Assembly (NCBI RefSeq): GCF_007667425.1 | Contig: NZ_VDRC01000001.1 | Span: forward strand, 1,197,379-1,261,378 | DNA length: 64,000 nt | Direction of reading: 5' to 3' | Origin: Microbacterium sp. 1.5R | Lineage (GTDB): Bacteria; Actinomycetota; Actinomycetes; Actinomycetales; Microbacteriaceae | Shown here: in pieces, positions 59,471-64,000 of the stretch | Position numbering within the stretch: the stretch's first letter is position 1 | Layout: the number at the start of each line of letters is the position of its first letter | Program-made: the position numbers and the translations under genes | Notes under the pieces: model-generated | Databases searched by the model: none | What the model saw: the letters and a program-made list of their open reading frames with translations, nothing else | What the model was told of the DNA's origin: nothing

Positions 59471-60913
59471 ATGGGAGAGACCGACGATCGTGCGCCCGAC
59501 GAACTCTCCCGGAAGATCCCCCGCTGGGCGATCGTCGCGGTGCTGGCCTTCACCGGTCTGTGCGCGTCCTTCATGTTCACGCTCGTCGTGCCCCTGCAGG
59601 CGGAGCTCCCCCGACTGCTGAATGCCTCCCGCGAGGACACCACGTGGGTGGTCACGATCACGCTGCTCGTCGCGGCGGTGGCGACCCCGATCTCCGGACG
59701 CCTCGGCGACATGTACGGCAAGCGCCGGGTGGTGATCGTGCTGCTCGGCCTGCTGATCGTCGGCTCGCTGATCGCCGCGCTGTCCGGTTCGATCGTGGGC
59801 GTCATCATCGGGCGAGCGCTCCAGGGCGCCGTCACCGGCGTCGTCCCCCTGGGCATCGCGATCATGCGCGACGTGCTGCCGTCGGAGCGCCTCGGCACGG
59901 CCGTCGCCCTGATGAGCGCCACGATGGGCGTCGGGGGTGCGATCGGGATGCCGGTGGCCGCCCTGCTCGCCGAGAACGCCGACTGGCACTGGCTGTTCTG
60001 GCTCGCCGCCGGCCTCGGAGTCATCGGCCTCGTGCTCGTGCTGCTCGTCGTCCCTCAGGATGTGCTGCGGTTCCCCGGCCGCCTCGACGTGCTCGGCGCC
60101 GTCGGGCTCGCGATCGGCCTCACCGGCATCCTGCTGTTCGTCTCGCGCGGAGCCGAGTGGGGCTGGACCGCTCCGCTGACACTCGCGAGCATCATCGGCG
60201 GTGTCGCCGTCCTGCTCGTCTGGGGCTGGTACCAGCTGCGCACCGACGACCCGCTGCTCGACCTCCGGGTCGCCGCGCGCCCCGCCGTGCTGTTCACCAA
60301 CATCGCGGCGATCGGCACGGGCTTCGCGATGTTCGCCTCGAACGTCACCTTCCCGCAGCTGCTCGAGATGCCCGTCGGGACGGGGGCCGGCTTCGGCCTC
60401 GACATGGTGTCGGCCGCGCTCGTGATCATGCCGGCTGGGCTCGTGATGATGGTCATCTCGCCGCTCTCCGGATGGCTCGAGAGAACCGTCGGGCCCCGGC
60501 CGCTCTTCACGGTCGGCGCTGTCGCGATCGTGCTCGCCTACGTGTCCGTGCTGCTGTGGTCGAGCGAGGTGTGGCACATCTTCGTGGCCAACGTGCTCAT
60601 CGGCGTGGGGATCGGCTTCACCTTCGCCGCCATGCCGATGATCATCATGCGGTCGGTGCCGGCGAACGAGACCGGTGCCTCGAACGGACTCAACGCCCTG
60701 TTCCGCTCGGTGGGCACATCGAGCGCTTCCGCGGTCATGGGCGGCGTCCTCGCGGCGATGAGCGTCGACGTCGGCGGGGTCGCGGTGCCCACCCGCGCAG
60801 CGTTCGACGTGTGCTTCTGGCTCGCGATCGTCGCGGGCATCGTGGCGGTCGTGCTGTCGCTCTTCATCCCCCGTCAGCGCGCGGACGAGCAGCATCCGTC
60901 GCTCCCCGCCTGA
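59471..60913 (+). CDS. MFS transporter (DHA2/EmrB-like)
   Basis: A 480-residue major facilitator with about 14 helices. Motif A is GRLGDMYGKRRVVIV (about 75-89) and motif C-like GVGGAIGMPVAALLAENADWHW follows, which indicates drug:H+ antiport of the 14-TM kind. The substrate is unknown. The ATG at 59471 has a box 6 nt upstream. It ends opposite the serine-hydrolase-like gene with a short GC hairpin between. Confidence 0.93.
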   Translation: MGETDDRAPDELSRKIPRWAIVAVLAFTGLCASFMFTLVVPLQAELPRLLNASREDTTWVVTITLLVAAVATPISGRLGDMYGKRRVVIVLLGLLIVGSLIAALSGSIVGVIIGRALQGAVTGVVPLGIAIMRDVLPSERLGTAVALMSATMGVGGAIGMPVAALLAENADWHWLFWLAAGLGVIGLVLVLLVVPQDVLRFPGRLDVLGAVGLAIGLTGILLFVSRGAEWGWTAPLTLASIIGGVAVLLVWGWYQLRTDDPLLDLRVAARPAVLFTNIAAIGTGFAMFASNVTFPQLLEMPVGTGAGFGLDMVSAALVIMPAGLVMMVISPLSGWLERTVGPRPLFTVGAVAIVLAYVSVLLWSSEVWHIFVANVLIGVGIGFTFAAMPMIIMRSVPANETGASNGLNALFRSVGTSSASAVMGGVLAAMSVDVGGVAVPTRAAFDVCFWLAIVAGIVAVVLSLFIPRQRADEQHPSLPA

Positions 60914-60932
60914 GCGCCCCAGGGCGGGGCGC
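60914..60932. terminator. bidirectional hairpin
   Basis: GCGCCCC (60914-60920) pairs with GGGGCGC (60926-60932), 5-nt loop, between two convergent genes. Confidence 0.55.
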
Positions 60933-60944
60933 GCCCCGGTGGGT

Positions 60945-61868
60945 CTAGTGGGTGTACTCCATCAGATCCACCCCGAGCACACGGAACACGTCGTGCGCCC
61001 GCAGCCGATGGGTGATCGACAGATCGTCGAAGCAGACGATGAGAGCGTAGGCGACACCGGCCCGGGGACCCGCGAGCACTCCCGCCTCGGCGCGCACCCC
61101 CCGGTCGCGGCCGGTCTTGTTGATGAACAGCAGGCCGTGCGGGTCGAGATCGTGGGCGAAGGGATCGAGCCCTGTCGACGCCGCCACGAGGCTGAGGTCC
61201 TGGTTCAGGCTGAGCCACTCGGAGACCTGGGCGCTCACTGCGACCCCGACCGCTTGCGAATTCACGAGGGCCGAGAACAGCCCGGCGAAGTCCCTGGCCG
61301 AGCCGACCGCCACGTGCGGGGCGTCGTCGGGTCCCCGCTCGTCGCGGAACCGGTCGAGCAGGGCGGTGCGACGCAGACCCAGCTGCTCGATGCGCTCCCG
61401 CACACGGTCGTGACCGACCCGGCTGAGCAGCGCGTTGACCGCGATGGGGTCTCCGGATGTCGCCGCGAGCACCGCGAGATCTTCGAGAGGCAGGGCGGGC
61501 GCGTGCAGGTGACGCCAGACACCAGCCGTCGAGACCGCATCGACGGCGGATCGCTCCACGATCTCGAGCGGATCGAGAGCGCCCGACTCGAACGCGGCGG
61601 CGACCTCGATCAGCAACGGGACGACCCCGAGACCCGCGACGGGCATGGTCACGTGATCATCGCCGGCGAGCACGTGCACATGGCTGTCGAGGTCGACCAC
61701 GTGCACCGAGACCTGGGCCCCCGCGTCGGCCAGCTCCTCGAGCACCCGCAACGTCGAGGCGAAGGACCGGCGACCTTCGGCGGCGCGGCGGGGCAGGCGG
61801 CGTCCTGCTCGCTGGGAGCGGCGCAGCGAGGCCAGGGGAGGCCCATCGAGAGGCTCGGGAGCGCCCAC
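60945..61868 (-). CDS. class A beta-lactamase-like protein lacking the catalytic serine
   Basis: A 307-residue soluble protein with the penicillin-recognising fold. The order of motifs is kept: SGDP at 138-141 near the SDN position, and Lys251-Thr-Gly. At the SxxK site, however, the sequence is PVAGLGVVPLL: Gly79 and Val82 stand where Ser and Lys are needed. No signal peptide is visible; the N-terminus is Arg rich. It is probably a non-hydrolysing relative with a regulatory or binding role. The start is the GTG at 61868 (weak support). The 188-bp gap to the M13 gene shows no other feature. Confidence 0.8.
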   Translation of the reverse strand: MGAPEPLDGPPLASLRRSQRAGRRLPRRAAEGRRSFASTLRVLEELADAGAQVSVHVVDLDSHVHVLAGDDHVTMPVAGLGVVPLLIEVAAAFESGALDPLEIVERSAVDAVSTAGVWRHLHAPALPLEDLAVLAATSGDPIAVNALLSRVGHDRVRERIEQLGLRRTALLDRFRDERGPDDAPHVAVGSARDFAGLFSALVNSQAVGVAVSAQVSEWLSLNQDLSLVAASTGLDPFAHDLDPHGLLFINKTGRDRGVRAEAGVLAGPRAGVAYALIVCFDDLSITHRLRAHDVFRVLGVDLMEYTH

Positions 61869-62056
61869 GCGTGATCCTTAACAGGGGTCGGATTGGCGGG
61901 ATGCCGGGGGGTCGCGCCCCACAGCACGGATATCGTAACCCCGGCGGCCGAGGATGCCCTACAGACGGCGGTGATCGGTCATCAGAACGTCACACACCCG
62001 TCAGCAGGACACCCTCGCCGGGGTCGCTCTCGGCAGGCTGAGCCGTGCGATCGGAG

Positions 62057-64000
62057 TCACCAGATGGTGACGCGGGACCCCTCCGGCAGCCACAGAGCGT
62101 CGCTCTCGCGCACGTCGAACGCCTCGTAGAACGCGTCGATGTTGCGCACGATCTGGTTGCAGCGGAACTCGTTCGGCGAGTGGGGGTCGATCGTCAGGAG
62201 GCGGAGCGTCTCGGCATCCCGGCTCTTCTGCTGCCATACCTGGCCCCAGGAGAGCAGCAGCCGCTGCACCCCGGTGAGCCCGTCGACGACGGGCGCCTCC
62301 GCACCGCCGAGTGACAGCTCGTAGGCCCTCAGCGCGATGCCGAGCCCGCCGAGATCGCCGATGTTCTCACCGATCGTGAGGGCACCGTTCACGTGGTGCT
62401 GAGCATCGAGGCCCTCGGGAACCAGTTCGTCGTACTGCGAGATGAGCGCCGCGGTGCGCTCCTCGAACGCCGCACGGTCGGCATCCGTCCACCAGTCCTC
62501 GAGCTTGCCGTCGCCGCCGTACCTGCTGCCCTGGTCGTCGAAGCCGTGCCCGATCTCGTGACCGATCACGGCACCGATGCCGCCGTAGTTCGCCGCAGCG
62601 TCGCGCGAGGCATCGAAGAACGGGTACTGCAGGATCGCCGCAGGGAAGACGATCTCGTTCATCAGCGGGTTGTAATAGGCGTTGACCATCTGCGGCGGCA
62701 TGTACCACTCGGTGCGGTCGATCGGTTTGCCGACCTTGTCGACGTTGCGATCGTGCTCGAAGATCGCCGCCCGACGCACGTTGCCGAATAGGTCGGCGCG
62801 ATCGATCTCGAGCGACGAGTAGTCGCGCCAGACCTCGGGGTGACCGATCTTCGGGGTGAAGGCGTCGAGCTTCGCGAGCGCGCGCTCGCGGGTCTCGGCC
62901 GTCATCCACTCCAGATCGGTGATGCTCCGGCGGTACGCCTCGATGAGGTTCGCGACCAGCTCGTCCATCGCGGCCTTCGCCGTCGGCGGGTAGTGCCGCT
63001 CGACGTAGACCTTGCCGATCGCCTCGCCCAGCGCCCCCTCGGTGACCGAGACGCCGCGCTTCCACCGCTCGCGGATCGTGGGGACGCCGGTGAGCTCGGT
63101 GCCGTAGAAGGAGAAGTTCTCGTGCACGATCTCATCGGTGAGGTACGGGGCGGCCGCGTGCACGACCTGCGCTCGCAACCAGGCCTTCCAGTCGTCGAGC
63201 CGGTCGGCCGTCAGCAGCGTGCCGAGCCCCCCGATGAAGCTGGGCTGGTAGACGACGGCCTCGGTGAAGGCATCGGGATCGTGCGGCGCGACCGCTTCGC
63301 GCCACGGCGTCAGGTCGACGCCGGCGAGCGCCTGAATCTCGTCCCAGGTCTTGAGGTTGTAGGTGGCGACGGCATCCCGGCTGCGCACGTTGTCCCAGTG
63401 GTGCGCGGCGAGCTCGCCCTCGAGGGCGATGGAACGGTCGGCCTGCGCAGCGGCATCCGCGATCCCCACGAGGCCGAACAGGCGCTCGAGGTGGGCGCGG
63501 TACGCCGCCCGCGTGCCCTCGAAGGTCTCGAGCCGGTAGTAGCTCTCGTCGGGCAGCGAGAGACCCGACTGCACGAGGAACGGCACGTAGCGTTCCGGGT
63601 TGCCGGGGTCGGGCTCGATGAACAGGCCGATCAGGTGAGCGCGCCCGTCGCGGTCGTAGGCGCCGACGGTGCGGAGGAAGGCGGACACGTCATCGATCGC
63701 CTCGATCTCGGCGAGGGTGGCGGCGAGCGGCGACACTCCAGCCTCGGCGATGCGCTCGGTGTCCATGAAGCTCGCGAAGAGGTCGCCGATCTTGCGGGCA
63801 AGGGTGCCGTCCTCGGCATCCTGCGACTCCTCGATGATCGTGCGGACGTCTTTCTCCGCCTGTTCGGCCAGCAGGTGGAAGGATCCCCAGCGCGCCTTGT
63901 CACCCGGGATCTCGGTGCGCGCGAGCCACGCCCCGTTGACGTGGCGGTACAGATCGTCCTGCGGACGGATGTCGGAGCTGAACTCGGAGGTCTCAAGGCC
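62057..64000 (-). CDS. M13 family zinc metallopeptidase (PepO/neprilysin-like), 5' end missing
   Basis: At least 647 codons, open at the right edge of the window; the frame runs through 64000, so the true start lies beyond. Near the edge it reads IRPQDDLYRHVNGAWL, the family N-terminus. VIGHEIGHGFDDQG holds the zinc HExxH, GENIGDLGG the third ligand region, and NAYYNPLMNEIVFPAAIL precedes it. The protein ends with the C-terminal Trp (VTIW) of the family. No signal peptide is seen in the visible part; related actinobacterial enzymes are cytosolic peptidases. Confidence 0.95.
   Translation of the reverse strand, partial: GLETSEFSSDIRPQDDLYRHVNGAWLARTEIPGDKARWGSFHLLAEQAEKDVRTIIEESQDAEDGTLARKIGDLFASFMDTERIAEAGVSPLAATLAEIEAIDDVSAFLRTVGAYDRDGRAHLIGLFIEPDPGNPERYVPFLVQSGLSLPDESYYRLETFEGTRAAYRAHLERLFGLVGIADAAAQADRSIALEGELAAHHWDNVRSRDAVATYNLKTWDEIQALAGVDLTPWREAVAPHDPDAFTEAVVYQPSFIGGLGTLLTADRLDDWKAWLRAQVVHAAAPYLTDEIVHENFSFYGTELTGVPTIRERWKRGVSVTEGALGEAIGKVYVERHYPPTAKAAMDELVANLIEAYRRSITDLEWMTAETRERALAKLDAFTPKIGHPEVWRDYSSLEIDRADLFGNVRRAAIFEHDRNVDKVGKPIDRTEWYMPPQMVNAYYNPLMNEIVFPAAILQYPFFDASRDAAANYGGIGAVIGHEIGHGFDDQGSRYGGDGKLEDWWTDADRAAFEERTAALISQYDELVPEGLDAQHHVNGALTIGENIGDLGGLGIALRAYELSLGGAEAPVVDGLTGVQRLLLSWGQVWQQKSRDAETLRLLTIDPHSPNEFRCNQIVRNIDAFYEAFDVRESDALWLPEGSRVTIW

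Noticed and set aside
61869..62056. Gap searched for a small gene or RNA
   Set aside because: No frame with a start and ribosome site and no convincing hairpin was seen.

Overview
The window is high-GC DNA (roughly 70 percent) with dense, short-spaced genes, frequent GTG starts, ATGA/GTGA translational couplings, many TANNNT boxes 6-7 nt upstream of start codons, a DUF222-type HNH nuclease and the coproporphyrin-dependent (HemQ) heme route. These point to a Gram-positive actinobacterium. The gene style resembles Microbacteriaceae, probably Microbacterium; that genus call is inference.

Layout. (1) 1-6.9 kb: a LacI regulator, then a complete set for non-phosphorylating L-fucose oxidation: aldo/keto reductase dehydrogenase, L-fuconate dehydratase, fumarylacetoacetase-fold hydrolase, short-chain dehydrogenase, amidohydrolase-2 lactonase and a FadR-type GntR regulator. 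A 12-bp motif is shared exactly by the two divergent promoters of the set. (2) 6.9-9.9 kb: transaldolase-like aldolase divergent from ribokinase, RbsD and a UTRA GntR regulator, with a perfect palindrome between them. (3) 10-12.6 kb: proline-rich membrane protein, Cds1-like PLP enzyme, ACT-domain protein. (4) 12.6-18 kb: FadR-type regulator divergent from a class V PLP enzyme and a carbohydrate ABC importer without its own ATPase. (5) 18-29.4 kb: aldo/keto reductase, DUF4407 protein, rlmN, a membrane-anchored protein with two bL12-like segments, KDPG-type aldolase plus TauE/SafE permease, two SDRs, an APH(3')-like kinase, a CNNM-type protein and TerC behind a yybP-ykoY (Mn2+) riboswitch. (6) 29.6-32.6 kb: ECF transporter (YkoE-like S, double ATPase, T) under a TPP riboswitch. 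(7) 32.7-41.6 kb: D,D-carboxypeptidase-like protein, a heterodimeric ABC exporter, an enoyl-CoA hydratase/HIBYL-CoA hydrolase, and an ABC ATPase with a 63-residue tail holding 22 histidines. (8) 41.7-43.9 kb: small hypothetical protein and HNH nuclease with a Ser-rich hexanucleotide tract. (9) 44.1-54.4 kb: heme cluster hemL-hemB-hemD-hemC-hemQ, three small envelope proteins, hemY, hemE, and divergent hemA. (10) 54.6-64 kb: repeat-built coiled-coil protein, HhH-GPD protein, glycyl-tRNA synthetase, GNAT, POT peptide permease, MFS transporter, a class A beta-lactamase-like protein lacking the SxxK serine, and an M13 peptidase running off the right edge.

Functional picture: sugar and sugar-acid catabolism controlled by local GntR/LacI regulators dominates the first 24 kb; metal and vitamin homeostasis with two riboswitches lies in the middle; an almost complete heme pathway (no ferrochelatase seen) occupies the third quarter. 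No tRNA, rRNA, CRISPR array, insertion sequence or prophage was recognised. Several intergenic gaps carry long inverted repeats, two of which look like dispersed families. No gap without a gene exceeds about 300 bases.
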